Source: Amphibalanus amphitrite
Taxonomy: Eukaryota; Arthropoda; Thecostraca; Balanomorpha; Balanidae
Length of the DNA stretch: 64,000 nucleotides
Assembly: GCF_019059575.1 (NCBI RefSeq)
Contig: NW_024881707.1
Location: 62,001-126,000 of the forward strand
Direction: 5' to 3'
Part shown: positions 1 through 11,292 of the stretch, in pieces
How the letters are laid out: every line of letters starts with the position of its first letter
Numbering within the stretch: the stretch's first letter is position 1
The notes under the pieces: model-generated
Seen by the model: the letters and a program-made list of their open reading frames with translations, nothing else
The model's database searches: none
Told to the model about the DNA's origin: nothing
Made by a program: the position numbers and the translations under genes

Positions 1-758
1 CATAATTTTTTTTACGATAATCGCCATTTGTCCTTCCATCCATACAACTTATTAATTACCTGTTATCGCAGAGATAAAGAAGTTGTAACTGCCAAGTTGT
101 ACCTTTTCCACTTGCCTGAACATTTTTGTTATTGATTATGGGCCAACTATCTGTGTTCAATGTGTTTGTTGCTCCCATTTTAGCGCATTTTGAACGGCCT
201 ACGTGTTTGCTATTATCGGACACCCATCCGATATTACCCTATGGGGGGAGGTGTTTGAACCCCCCTCCCCCTCTTCTAACTCGGCTCCTGGGCCACGGAG
301 CGACACGCGGAAGGTGGCGTTTGAAAGAGCAAGAAGCCAACGCATAACTCGGGGACCAATATCAATATCAAGACTCTTGGGATCCATTTGGACGCCCGTC
401 CGTAATTTGCTGCTGCTGTCCGATAATACCCAAGTAACTTTTTTTCTTTAAAAAATCGCTGAGCTCCAACGCAACACCGGAACCTCAGCAGACTTTCTAA
501 AAACAAAGTTTTGGGCTATCTACATATATTTAAATGACTCCCAGTCACATAAAAATGATAACCTTCATGTTATGATGGCTTGAAGTTACCCGTCCGATAA
601 TACCCAATTTTCCCCTTTGTCTTTCAACTTATAGTAACGCAGATTGAATCAGAGAAATTTGCTGAGTAAGTGCGTGATGTATGGAAGTAAGCACAATGTG
701 TTCTGCTCCAGGCCATATTGTTCTGCATATGCTATAATATAGCGATGCTTTCTTTCAG
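1..758. other. no gene recognised at left edge
   Basis: AT-moderate sequence with short C-rich patches (around 255-275). No ORF here has convincing protein character and no repeat boundary is visible. The last 20 bases are a pyrimidine-rich splice-acceptor-like tract leading into the exon-like ORF that follows. Confidence 0.5.
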
Positions 759-919
759 GCTTTCATCAGGAGCGAAAGCTCCAGCTTGCAAGCAAGGGTC
801 GCTACACTGAAGACAGCAAACTGCAGAAACTCAAGAAGTCTAAAAATGAAAAAGCACCTGAATTCCAAGGGGCTAATGAATTTGAATGCCCCTTAGATTC
901 GAATGGGTTTGCCCCTTAA
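759..919 (+). CDS. orphan terminal exon-like ORF, unknown protein
   Basis: An open frame of about 53 codons begins right after a good acceptor (TTTCTTTCAG, AG at 757-758) and ends in TAA at 917-919. The same frame has a TAG shortly before the pyrimidine tract, so the open frame starts almost exactly at the acceptor, as expected of a real exon. The product is hydrophilic and rich in Lys, Glu and Gln (for example KLQKLKKSKNEKAPEFQG), then an acidic, Cys-containing tail ending in NGFAP. I do not recognise the family. It could be the last exon of a host gene on the strand opposite mbl, or the C-terminus of a transposon protein. No other exon of the same gene was found. Confidence 0.4.
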
Positions 920-1844
920 AAATCGTGTTCCGCAGACTTAAAAATAACATATTTCCGAATCAAGGCATTCCTCGATGTTGCGAGTCCCCAAACCAGTTAT
1001 TGCGAGGCAGGAAACCCAAGTTGACTATCTTAACTCAAACCAGCATGTAAACGTGTGATTCTACAGTGTACTCGTAAGTGATGACGCTCATTGCCTTTTC
1101 GCATGCGTTATTGCCCTTGCCCCTTGGGTCATCAGTGTCATCACTATTGTGTATGTAATGTGTATGTACCATTTTGAATACATGACCTACTTTCAGTAAT
1201 GCTGTTTTGCTGTAATAATGAGACTGCAGAGCGGCGACCTGCGATTTGTGGAGAAAACTGACGAATACAAGGGAGGTCTTTGTAAAACGTTACAAGCCTG
1301 AGACTAGTAGATTGCTTACAAGTACAGGTTTGCTGCACGTAGACATTACTATGCTAACTAAGATTTGCATTGATTTGACTTAACAAGTACACGGTTCAGC
1401 CCTGTTAAATGCAAACATGCGCAGGTCTTTACCTAGTAGCCGCATGATTATAACTAGGAACACAGTTGTTCACACAACAATGACAAAGCAAACCTTGGTA
1501 GCTAGTCTAACGAACTACATGTGAGTGGGTTGTAAGAACAACTACCATGACAAACAATAGGGTCGTTCGATGACATGGCAAAGGGTGCGGGGATTTGCGC
1601 TAAATAATTTTCCTTGTAAAAGTAACAAACGTTTGTTGAAATGAGTTTACAGTGTATATGGTGAGATTTCACACCTGTTATGACATAACAAATAATAGGT
1701 GCCTATGTATAATACAATATACCTACCTATGCAACATGTTGTAAAAGGTTCCTTTTCTACATCAAGGCCACTAATATTATTAAACCAAAATTCTGATCAT
1801 TAGATTTTTGGTACTAGTATACAATAAGCCAAAATAAAATAGGT

Positions 1845-2215
1845 GTAGGTGCTAGGTAGGTGGGTTGTATGCTTCGGAGCTTGTCGGTTGGCAGGTTTAA
1901 GGTAGGGAAGTTGTAACTTGTAGGTACAGGTAGGAGAACGTAGATAGGCTGTAGGTAGGCTGGTAGGTAAATAGGTGATAAGGTAGAAAGTAAGATTAGG
2001 TTAGGTAATGATGTTTTTCTTTCATTCATATTTCTTAAATACTTTACGCAAGAGTAAAAGAGTAGAAGTCGGAATGAAGGAAAACAATTAAGCCTGAACC
2101 AAACTTACATACCTACTAACCTACAACCTACCTACAACATACCAACACAAAACAGAAAACCTACCAGCCTACAACCTCCCAGCTTACAACCTACATACCA
2201 ACCTACAACATTTTT
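1845..2215. repeat. inverted GTAGGT / ACCTAC low-complexity repeats
   Basis: The left part is built of irregular GTAGGTNG-type units and the right part of ACCTACAACCTAC-type units, separated by about 90 bp of ordinary DNA. The two are roughly reverse complements, so the segment could fold back. A related ACCTACAACCT tract occurs at 7151-7290. Confidence 0.55.
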
Positions 2216-3348
2216 TCGGAGTCCTTGGACTGGTATACTTTTACCAGCTAATGAAAATTGAAATTCCTGCTCTTCTAGGGCTGAACAAATTAAAATCAAA
2301 ATGAAAAGTGTGTCAATATTAACAAAAAACACCTATTCATTGACAACTTTGGCAAGTGTTTCAAAATCAGGCAACAAATCCACACAGCCTTGCTTTTGAT
2401 GCCCACCGGACTAGCGTTGCTATATCCAACTTACAAGTACCTAAACCAGCAAAATTAGACAACCCAAGATTCCTTACTTCCAGTGTTATGTCCTGCCTTG
2501 CTTAAAACAGAAAAAATCATAACCACAATACAACTCAGCTCAGGGGTGTAGGATCGCAAAATAGGTTGGGGGGGCTGAACCCTGGACGCCGGTGGGGGCG
2601 GCGACGAAAGGTGCTGACCGGGGGGAGGGAGGAAAAAACCACCAGTGGAAAAGGTGTTGACCGCGGGGGGGGGGGGAGCGTGGACCGTGGTGGTGAAAAG
2701 CGGGTCTATGACTTGAGTGATTTGACTTAACCTCTCCTCCTGATCCAAGTTCAGGCTTATAAAATAAGGCGTAGGTATTGATATTCCGACTCAATGTTTT
2801 GCAACCACATTATGCAGTGTATGTTCCCGCTCTTTTTAAATGCAAAGTGATACCACTAAAACGGTATATGTATGCTCTTCTTATACTTAAGGCTGATGAG
2901 AGATTCAATTTCTTGATTAATTCAATATTTATATTCATGTCCCCTAGTTTGGCAAACTGTTTTAGGGGCTCCTTAGAGGGACCACACTTTCCTAAAATCT
3001 AGGTACCTACTCATTTTTCACCAATCATTCACTTCATTTCGGAAGGGTCAAGTTTTTGTTTAAAGATTGTATGGACTGTTTAATAGCTCCCTTTTGGCCG
3101 TTTCAGGGACCACCTCGACTACTTCTAGGGCCACGATAGCGGTATCGACAAAGTAGGCGATCGTGATCGGTAAAGCAGGACCGTCACAGAGCAATTTCTG
3201 TTGAAGTATTTCGCAAACCCCCGCATTCTGCATATCATTGGAATTTGGAAGCATAATCTTATTTTGAAAGTTGTATAGGTCGTGTAGCGACAAGAATGCT
3301 CCCAAAGTGCACGAAACAATTGCAGGCACGTACCTTTGATTTGGCCAA

Positions 3349-3460
3349 GGGGGGGGGGGGCGGAGGATCCCGGGGGGCCTCCTCTCTACAGAGGGCAAGG
3401 GAGGATCTAGGTGAACGTTTTGTGCGCGCGTGTGTGTGTGTGTGTGGGGGGGGGGGTTAC
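3349..3460. repeat. poly-G and (TG)n microsatellites
   Basis: A run of 13 G starts near 3349, and a (TG)n tract followed by about ten G lies at 3426-3458. They flank a short GC-rich stretch with a CCTCCTCTCTACAGAGGGC motif that also builds the minisatellite at 4526-5065. Confidence 0.7.
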
Positions 3461-3711
3461 AGGTCGGCCGACATGCCGGGTCTGATGGATGAATTCTGAC
3501 GACCGGGGGAGGGGGAGCGAGTATGTCGAGATCAAAAGGCATTTTGTCTTCGTCGTTTCTGAGATTTAGCTTTATTGTTATAAGTCACTCGGCTCAGTAG
3601 TTTTAGTTTAATCCACCTATACAAGTGCGTTGCCACGGATTTCTTACTGGGGGCGGAGGGGGGGGGGCGTATCGACCGACTTAAAAACCCAGAAGTTGAT
3701 ATTGTTACCGC

Positions 3712-4020
3712 ACACCGTTCCGTGCTTCTATCCTCAGGATACCGGAGGCCTTCTCCACGCCGCAACCCCCTTTCTGGCTGGACAGGCAACTTTATCTCAT
3801 GCGGGCTGCTCCCTTGGAGCGGCACCGCTGCTCCCGAGGGAGCGCACCCCGTAGCCGGGTGCAGTGAGTACCTTGGGGCTGGGTGGCCTGTCCTCTGGAC
3901 GGCTCAGCCCCGGTGACTCACTAGGGTGCCTGCCCAGACCAATGTCTCCCCCTATATCCTATCATCCTCTCGGCTCTGAAATGGTCCCATGGACCGAAAG
4001 GGCCTAACCCAACAAAACAA
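3712..4020 (+). mobile_element. SINE-like retroposon, copy 1
   Basis: This 309-bp unit starts ACCGTTCCGTGCTTCTATCC and ends in an A-rich tail (CCCAACAAAACAAA). It is flanked by a 13-bp target-site duplication, ATATTGTTACCGC, at 3699-3711 and 4021-4033. A second copy lies at 17934-18249 in the same orientation. Length, A-rich 3' end and variable-length flanking duplications indicate a retroposed SINE or a truncated LINE 3' end. I could not identify convincing RNA polymerase III A and B boxes, so its parent RNA is unknown. Confidence 0.75.
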
Positions 4021-4066
4021 ATATTGTTACCGCTTTTTTAGCCTAATGCATTAGTAGCATACAGTA

Positions 4067-4480
4067 GCGATCTCTCTGATTGACCTGTTTATGAATCGGC
4101 GGCGCGAAGCGCGGCGAAAATTTGCAAAAAAAAAACATTTGTCAAAACACAGCTCCAAAACACAAATTTTACGACCCTTTAGCATGCTAGTACAAGCCGG
4201 AGTTCCTTAACAGTACACATATGAATTTTGATTCAATTTGACACGTTAATGTTATTACAGTCACGATCTTTCTTATTGATTGGTGTGTGAATCGGAGGCG
4301 CGGAGCGCCGAGAAAATTTGCAAAAGCATTTGTCAAAACACAGCTCCAAATCACAAATTTTACAACTCTTTTAGCATGGTAGTACAAGCCGGAGTTCCTT
4401 CACACTCCACAGTACACACATATAAATTCCGATTCAATTTGACACGGTTGGTTGGTGTAATTACAGTCACAATCTCGTAT
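4067..4480. repeat. two tandem copies of a ~200-bp unit
   Basis: Two head-to-tail copies of a unit that begins CGATCT and contains a GAATCGGNGGCGCG block, TTTGTCAAAACACAGCTCC and GTACAAGCCGGAGTTCCTT. They start near 4067 and 4264; a third copy begins near 4465 (CAATCTCGTATTGAC) and stops at once. No coding potential. Confidence 0.7.
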
Positions 4481-4525
4481 TGACATGTACGTACAAAAAA
4501 AAATGCAAAAAAAATCAAAACACAG

Positions 4526-5065
4526 AGGGGCCTCCTCTCTACAGAGGACCACCTCTCTACTGTGGGCCTCCTCTTTTTACAGGGCCTCTCAACTACAGTG
4601 GCCTCCTCTCTACAGAGGACTTCCTCTCTACTGAGGGTCTATCCCTTTCAGAGGGCATCCTTTCTTCAGAGGGCCTCCTCTCTAGTCTTTACAGGGGACC
4701 TCCTCTCTACAGAGGACCTCATCTCTGCAAAGGGCCTCCGGCCTCCTCTCTACTGAGCGAGTCCTCTCTACAGACGGCATCCTCTCTTCAGAGTTCAGAG
4801 GGCCTCCTCTCTACAGCGGGCCTCCTCTCTTCAGAGGGTTTCTGCTTTCAGGCGGTCTCCTGACTCCTTTCTACAGAGGGCCTCCTCTCTACGCAGGGCC
4901 TTCTTCCTACAGATGGTCTCCTCTCTACAGAGGGCCTCCTCTCTACAGAGGGCCTCCTATCTACACAGGGCCTCCTCTCTACACAGGGCCTCCTTTCTAC
5001 AGAGGGCCTCCTCTCTAAAGGGGCCTCCTCTCTATAGAGGGCCTCCTCTCTACTGAGGAGTCAGT
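4526..5065. repeat. minisatellite, GGCCTCCTCTCTACAGA-type units
   Basis: About 25 degenerate copies of an 18-20 bp unit reading approximately GGGCCTCCTCTCTACAGA. The degeneracy is highest at the left and the units are most uniform at 4920-5060. Long ORFs through it merely reflect unit lengths near a multiple of three. It is not a CRISPR array: there are no unique spacers and the host is eukaryotic. Confidence 0.85.
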
Positions 5066-5169
5066 CTCTACTGTCTGACCCTAGCGGTCAGACACAGACA
5101 CTAGCGTTTATTCACAGGAGGCCCCAGGAAGTAAGAAAGGCGCTAGCTGTCAGGCTGGTCAGAGGCCCC

Positions 5170-5412
5170 AGTGGCGCGGGAACCGGGGGGGGGGGGGCTA
5201 GCGGGGGCTGAGCCCCCCCCAGCTTTTCGGCTGGGGGGGCTCGTAATGTATTTGAGCCCCCCCCCCCCCCCAGCTAGAGGAATCGAAATCGGAAATCTAC
5301 CAACATAATTTCATAGATTCATACATAGGCGTGGGAACCGGGGGAGGGGGCAGTGGGGGAAGCTTGCCCCCACAACTCTGCGGCCGTGGGGGCGGTGCCC
5401 CACAACGTTTCA
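5170..5412. repeat. G/C-run hairpins, TE-end-like
   Basis: Two copies of GGCGYGGGAACCGGGGG (5174 and 5329) are each followed by G-run/C-run hairpins, for example GGGGGCTGAGCCCCCCC. The architecture resembles ends of non-autonomous DNA transposons common in marine invertebrates, but no complete element with a target-site duplication could be delimited. Confidence 0.5.
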
Positions 5413-8400
5413 TGAGGCCAGGAACCGTTGGGCAGCTTGTCCTCCCCAAATTAGGGGTTGTGGGTCACAAAGGAAGAAAGCATGTAAGTGAAAAATCCAC
5501 CTATTTCACTGGCTCGGCAACTCATTTGGCAGATTAAAACCTTTACTCCAGGTTGCCAAAACGGTAGTTTCTTCACTAAGCTGAGACGGAATACCTCACT
5601 TTTTGAAAATATTTTCGTGTTTTTTTTTTGTTGTTGAAAAGGCCAAGGTCTGAAAAATAAGTGGCCTAAAACCGGTGAGAAAACTATGTAGATTTGGGGG
5701 TACTCTAGGTTGATTTCTATTATGGTTCAGCCCCCCCAGTCTGGAAGAAGTTCCCTCGCCACTGAGAGGCCCTGAATGTCCTGGCTTGATTTTTGGGATT
5801 CCCTTGAATTTTTTCGCCTCCGACGTGATTTTGGCCCCGTGGCCTTCGGCCCACGGGGGCCTCCTGAAAACCCCAGGGGGAGGGCGCCCCGTCCGCCCCC
5901 CCCCTTGGGTACGTCCCTGAACAACTGTCCTCGTCGTCCGTCCGTCCTACCGTCCGAGTTTCACCCACATGGCATATCACCCACCCCTAAACAAACGAAA
6001 CGAAGCTGTCGAGTGTCGCGCCTTTGTTTTGTTGTGTTTTTTTTTTCTCTTTCTGCGCCGCTTTAGCGTGCGCTCTGTATCCGGAAAATATTATCGTTTG
6101 GATATTCTCGGCCGGAAAATTATTTGTGAGCACCTATCTTCAGCCTGTCTCTTTATCACGATACCGAACGTAATCCCCGATAATTATCGCTGATCCCGGA
6201 TAATTTTCCCTGATTATCCGGATGCCGAACGCACGCATAGTAACATCCAAAGGTTTTGTGCTGCATCGTCAGCTGCCTACGATGGCGTCACATTCCGTGA
6301 AAAGGATTTGGCCTTCTTCTGAAGGCGGGACATAAGTGATATCTTAGAAAAAATATGGTAAAAAACAGTTAAAAGCTAGTGAACGTGCAAATTTCTTTCA
6401 CCAAAATGTTTTAAGATAATGCCTGCTTATTTTTAGTCATTATGACATTATCATTATTTAAAGATTTGACATAATCATAAACATAATCAGCTGACGATTT
6501 TTACCGATTTCACCTCTATTTAACTAGTCTTGTTACAAAAACGGTGTGAGTAACCCGGTTTACATAGCATTTTTGACGAGGCTCTAGCTCGTTAATTTGG
6601 CGATAATTTCGATGCAGTGGTCTTCAAATATTTAGAGGGGATCATTTTGTAAATTGTTAAGCACCATTGGCATCTTTTGCAACATCACGGACGGAGATAT
6701 AAGCTTGCAACAAACCCTATGTAAACCGGTCTAGTGTGACAACGTTCGGGAGGTGAGATAACAGATGCATTATTTTCGCGAAGGTTGTGTGTGCTCGTTT
6801 GTTTGCACGATCTGGAACTATTATGAATGAAATTAGTATTCGAGTGATATGCAGAATGCTTGATTCTTGTAAAATACCACAACCGAAATTGTTTGGTGAC
6901 GCCTGCTGTACTAGTGTTCTAACATGCTGACCAATTGACCAATTCAGGCTTGTTAAATCCACAGTTGATTTTTATGTGTACCTTCCTGGTTTTGTTTTGC
7001 TAGTATGTTCTTTCTAATGACTCGAAAGTCCTTTTATATATTAAATTTACTACCTCCATTGTAATGCACATTTTCAAAGTACCCAGTTAGTTTTAAGGCC
7101 AAAATTGGGTAGGCGTAAAGCAGAGAGGCGCTATACCCAGACTCCAGAGATGCTTTCTAATCGGACCAAACCAAACCAAACCTAACCAAACCTGACCTAA
7201 CCTCACCTACAACCTACAACCAAAAACCTGCAACCTACAACCTAAAACCTACCGCCTAAAACCTAAAACCTACAACCTACAGCGCCTCTCCTTGGTTGCA
7301 AAAAGAAGTGTGACGCCTGCTTTACTACCACCCAAAATTGTACCATTTAACCTTGCCAAGTTGAGCTTTCTTTGATTTGTCCATATTTTATAATGTTGGG
7401 GGGGCTGCCTGGCAAGTTGGGGGGGCTGACCAGCAAGTTGGGGGGGCTGAAGCCCCCCCAACTGTATAGGATCCTACGCCCCTGACTCAGCTTTCATCAC
7501 GGCGCCAGTCCCTTTCTTGAAAGCATTCAAACTTGTTTGAAAATTGGACAAGCGCTGAGCGCTACTCGCGAGAGTCCACTCCTGTTTTGCTACGTGTTCA
7601 TGATCACAGTATACCTCTCATAGACGTGCGCCGAAAAGGCCCGCTCAAAATCTTTGATGCGTTGGCTCCTGGGGACTACAAAATCCACAGTGAAGGCTCC
7701 CTGGCGGCTGGGGCGTCAGCTCAGCGTTGTCCCCTCGTGTCACCAGCGTCCGATTGGTTCGCTCAGGGTTATTCTCGCCGCGGATTGGCTAGTTAGTCTG
7801 TTCGCTAGCAGTGTGCGCAAACGCCGTCAACAAATGCGATGCAGTGTGTTCACCATTTTCGTGACTTTGTCACCAAATGTCTCTGGTGCCTGTCAGCTTC
7901 TGTCGCCTACAATGTAAGCGAGTAGGAAGTTTTTTTTACCTCTGGCAGGGCTGACGGCTGCTGTAATCTAGAGGACTAGTCTGGACTTGATATTTTGTAA
8001 CTCATGTAATGACTTTTCAAAACTACAGCATATGCGGAGTACTCCCAAAGTATTGAAATGCCAGACTATTTATTGCTTAGTGCTTAGTTGTATAGCCGCA
8101 TGGCCGATTGGTGTGACCTGCAATTTTAGCTCTTCTTGAAAGTTGAAATAATCTTCTTATATAGACATAACTTCCACTGGTATGATATTTCCGGTGGACG
8201 AGACTGTCGAATGTCCGTGAACGATTAACATTTAATTCACACCTACCATTTGTGAGTGCCTCCTTAGGGACTGTTGACGTTCATTTCAACAGTCGGCATT
8301 TATCTCATGATCTGATGACTGATTTAAATATTGTCCCCCATTTCAGGTTGTTCAAAATTGAATTATACACCGCTCGAAAATAAAGCCCAGATAAGCCATT

Positions 8401-8560
8401 TAAATACATCCGCTTGAATGCCAAGTAACAAAAGGAACATAAATGGCACGACAAGCCCGGTTTCGACGTAAGAAAAATGTCAAAAGCGAGCCAAACAATG
8501 TAATATAGATGCCACAGTCACGCAATGAATTCCAAGACATCCAGAAACCACCTAAGTGCT
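5413..8560. other. gene-free stretch left of mbl exon
   Basis: No further muscleblind exon (second CCCH pair) or other coding exon was recognised on either strand. It contains an ACCTACAACCT-rich tract (7151-7290) and a triple GTTGGGGGGGCTG repeat (about 7396-7450) that closes into a G/C hairpin and ends in AGGATCCTACGCCCCTG, a DNA-transposon-end-like sequence. Confidence 0.5.
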
Positions 8561-8563
8561 TTA

Positions 8564-8893
8564 AGGTGTCGTTTCTCGGCACATAATGAGGCAACGTTTG
8601 CCCAAGGGAAGCCAACGGCCGTCTGATTCCTCTGGAAACCGCATAAAGCAGGCACCGACCGGGTCACCGTCGCACCACACGATACCCGTACATTCAACTT
8701 TAATTCCATTACCCCCACACCCCGCCTGCGAGACTTCCATGGCCGACACACGCGCTGTAAACCACCCGCCAGCCCATTCCGATCGCGCTATAGCTGCTAC
8801 GTGACGCCGGCCGGCAGGCGGCGGGGCGTGGCGAGTTTCCGCCACCCGCCGCCAGCGGCGCCACCGTCGCAGGACGACGGGACCTATACGTAC
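8564..8893 (-). other. open read-through of mbl exon past its donor
   Basis: The reading frame of the muscleblind exon stays open for 110 codons beyond the GTACGT donor and ends at a stop at 8561-8563. The extension is Arg/Ala/Gly-rich and has no domain I recognise. Drosophila mbl makes truncated isoforms by using alternative 3' ends, so an intron-retention isoform is possible, but GC-rich DNA also gives long chance ORFs. Confidence 0.3.
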
Positions 8894-9052
8894 CGGTGCT
8901 GTAGCATGGAGGGCCAGGCCGCCCGCGGCCAGCTGCTGCATGAGCGCGTTCTTGAACGCCAGGTTGTTCTTGCCATTGATAAGCAGCTGCTCTTTGAGGT
9001 GCTGTGGCGGGTGGAAGTACTTGCAAGGCGGCTTCTCCCGGTTACATCGGCC
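8894..9052 (-). CDS. mbl: muscleblind, second visible coding exon (zinc finger 2)
   Basis: The 53 codons encode the end of the first tandem CCCH module of muscleblind. It opens with GRCNREKPPCKYFHPPQHL, which supplies the last two cysteines and the histidine of finger 2 (C-X7-C-X6-C-X3-H, with the first cysteine in the exon at 43192-43383). The conserved helix region with QLLING, KNNL and KNALMQQ follows, then an Ala/Gly/Leu-rich start of the linker. The acceptor is TTGTCTGTGCTCCTCAG ending at 9053, and the donor is CCG|GTACGT at 8893. Both ends are phase 0, so the exon is a symmetric cassette of 159 nt. Muscleblind proteins bind YGCY motifs in pre-mRNA and control alternative splicing in muscle, eye and neurons. 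No frameshift or lost ligand is seen. Confidence 0.95.
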
Positions 9053-9493
9053 CTGAGGAGCACAGACAAGGCCGAGGTCAGCTATGGGAGCACTCAGGAG
9101 CCATTCGGCAGCTTACTGGGGTGATCGTCAGTGCGGAGCCCAGAAAACTGCCCGCGATGAGCTCACCAGCAGACCCTCGTCTCTCAGTTTTGAGCATCGT
9201 CCCTGTCAGCCTGTCTGGACCGAGTGACATTACGTCACAAGCAGTTGGCCGAGTGGCAGACCATGTTCCTCGCACACGTATCGAGTGATCCCAGCGCCGA
9301 AACGTCACCGCGCTTTCCTCCTTTGGGCGGCTGGAAGCGTGAGGGGGCGGCTTATCGATGTAAAAATATTCAGCAGCTAGTTTCCTGCGAGAGTTCGCGG
9401 AAATCGCCCTATCTGCCAACCCAGGCGGCTGGCCAGTGCACTGAGAACGTATAAGGAGTGCGGCAGGGATAAAGTATACTTCAATGGTATTAA

Positions 9494-10410
9494 CCCTCGC
9501 CCATGTAGGGGGGTTGGTGCAACCCCCCCCCCCCCCTGAGGTTTTTCTTAGCTACACGCCGAACCGTTTCAGATAGCCTGCTCAAATTTTCAGTACCCTC
9601 TGGGGCATCCTTTGCGCAACTTTTGGTGTTTTTTGTCAAGGTCATGTCAGGTCACGGAGTTATGACGTCATAAAGGGAACAACCTCCGGCCAGATTTACG
9701 CTAAATTGGAGATTGCTTCACATTGGTATAAATGCCGACTGACCTGACACACTGATGGATTGTTTTAGAATCACAACTGGCTGATTTGACATTGGCACAA
9801 TGTCCGTTGACATTTTGAAGGTTACTAAAGGTCAAGGTAAGGTCAGTGACCTCGGTTGACCTGTAATGACTTCTTGCACTTGTATGCCTTTTCGGGGAAT
9901 TTTGATGCCCTGAATTCGAATTTGCTATCCATTTCAGGCATCGTCGGTTGTTTATTGTAGTTCATTTTGGGTCAGGGTTAGGTCAGTGACGTCACACGCC
10001 TGACGTGACCCAATGCACAAATGACCTTGCAGACTTCCGATGCTCCCAACGCATCATTTTTAGAGTTATGAGTTATGACATCGAAATACACACCAAACGG
10101 TAGAGAATTGATCAAGGATCCCGATAGTGAAGGTTTCAAGTCGATATCTCTTAGCGTTTTGCCGCAATCGGCGCGGAAATATGAAAAAGTTAGATTTTTT
10201 CCGAAAATTTTTCCTTTGACCGGTCATAAGTAGGTCAAATGTTGACCTAGGACCAAAAAATATACCACCAATCGCGAGATCTCGTTGAGTGCAATCCGTT
10301 GGTCTTTTCCGCTAGGCTCTACGACGCTCCGTTTTCAAACGCCAGGGGGGGGTCGCACCAACCCCCCCCCTGCATGGGCGAAGGTGGCAAAACACCGTTT
10401 ACGGGCGAGG
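9494..10410 (-). mobile_element. piggyBac-type TTAA element, copy C
   Basis: TTAA at 9490-9493 precedes CCCTCGCCCATGTAGGG, then a hairpin GGGGGGTTGGTGCAACCCCCC-like palindrome. The right end has the matching inverted hairpin (GGTCGCACCAACC inside long G and C runs, 10344-10371), GCATGGGCGAAGG, a short spacer and a second partial terminal motif ACGGGCGAGG ending at 10410. The TTAA target and a CCC-starting TIR are piggyBac-superfamily hallmarks. There is no transposase, so it is non-autonomous. The body holds scattered AGGTCA/TGACCT half-sites (9636-10000) and two full CREs (9663-9670, 9987-9994). The right TTAA is missing because the element is fused to copy D. Confidence 0.75.
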
Positions 10411-11292
10411 CAGGGGGTTGTTTTCATCCACCCCTCAGGTTTTTCGGGAATATCTCCGAAACCGCTGAAGCTACGATGCTGAAATTTTCTGACTTTTCCT
10501 AAAACTAAATTGGGCACATTCCTCGAAAATTTTCAAGTTCATAACTTGACCAGGGGCGGCTCCAGAGCACTGGGAATTGGGGGGTCCTATTCGTGAAGCG
10601 AGTCATTTGGGCGAAGATCACGATGCTGATGTATTATAACTGTATGCACCAGTTTTACGAACAGTGAATGAAAGGTATCATGTGATAACATAAACAAAGT
10701 TATTGTGCATCCTCTTTTGACACGTTTTTGCTATAATAGGCGGATCCAGGCGTCCAAAAAGGGGGGTTATGTTTTACCTCCCAACATAGGTGCCCTGACA
10801 CCGCCTATGCATGACCAATACAATTGTAGTCGTTCTCTCATAAGAAAATTGTAACATAAGAAGACCATTACCACCCTTTTTAGAAACAGTACCAACAAAA
10901 ACCTTATTTACTATACTTTTTGTGTACCCCCAATCTCAATGATCTGTATCCGCCTATGATTTTTGAAAATGCATATTTTTAGGATCCATATGAATTCCTG
11001 GTTCATTCTCTATCGATCGGCAAAAGTTGCGTTAAGATTGGTTCAGAAACCTGGCCGTGATAAACAGTCTAAAATGTATCTGCAATTTGCCCGTTTTTAC
11101 CCCCCTCTACCCCCCTATTGACATTTTTTAATTTTTATTTTTTAGAAATGTAGATCACGTTGAGCGAAATCGAATGCCGTTTGAATTTTGAAAATCAGCC
11201 CTTTAGATCTCGAGATATCAGGGGGGGGGGTCGTAAACAGCCCCCCCCCTGCCACTATAATAGGGGTAGCCAGGAGCCTGCCACTAATAGGG
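10411..11292 (-). mobile_element. piggyBac-type TTAA element, copy D, left end lost
   Basis: Near-identical to copy E (58321-59220) from the GTTGTTTTCATCCACCCC block to the right terminus CCACTAATAGGG, which is followed by TTAA at 11293-11296. The expected left end (TTAA plus CCCTATTAGTGG) is absent and copy C abuts directly. The central part (about 10760-10940) differs from E, indicating an insertion or replacement there; it contains AGGGGCGGCTCCAG and AGGCGGATCCAGGCG motifs that look like hAT-type ends. Confidence 0.8.

Larger units (their letters stand above)
920..3698. other. gene-free, simple repeats and TE ends
   Basis: No coding sequence supported. It holds plus-strand GTAGGT-rich DNA (about 1845-2010) followed by ACCTAC-rich DNA (about 2105-2215), which are imperfect inverted partners; a poly-G-rich TE-end-like patch at 2540-2690 (GGGTGTAGGATCGC... 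with GTTGGGGGGGCTG); and a G-run plus (TG)n tract at 3349-3460. Confidence 0.5.

Noticed and set aside
4480-4863. Minisatellite ORF resembling a repetitive protein
   Set aside because: It arises from near multiple-of-three repeat units; the units vary in length and break frame.
4526-5065. Possible CRISPR-like repeat array
   Set aside because: Units are contiguous and degenerate without unique spacers, and the genome is eukaryotic.
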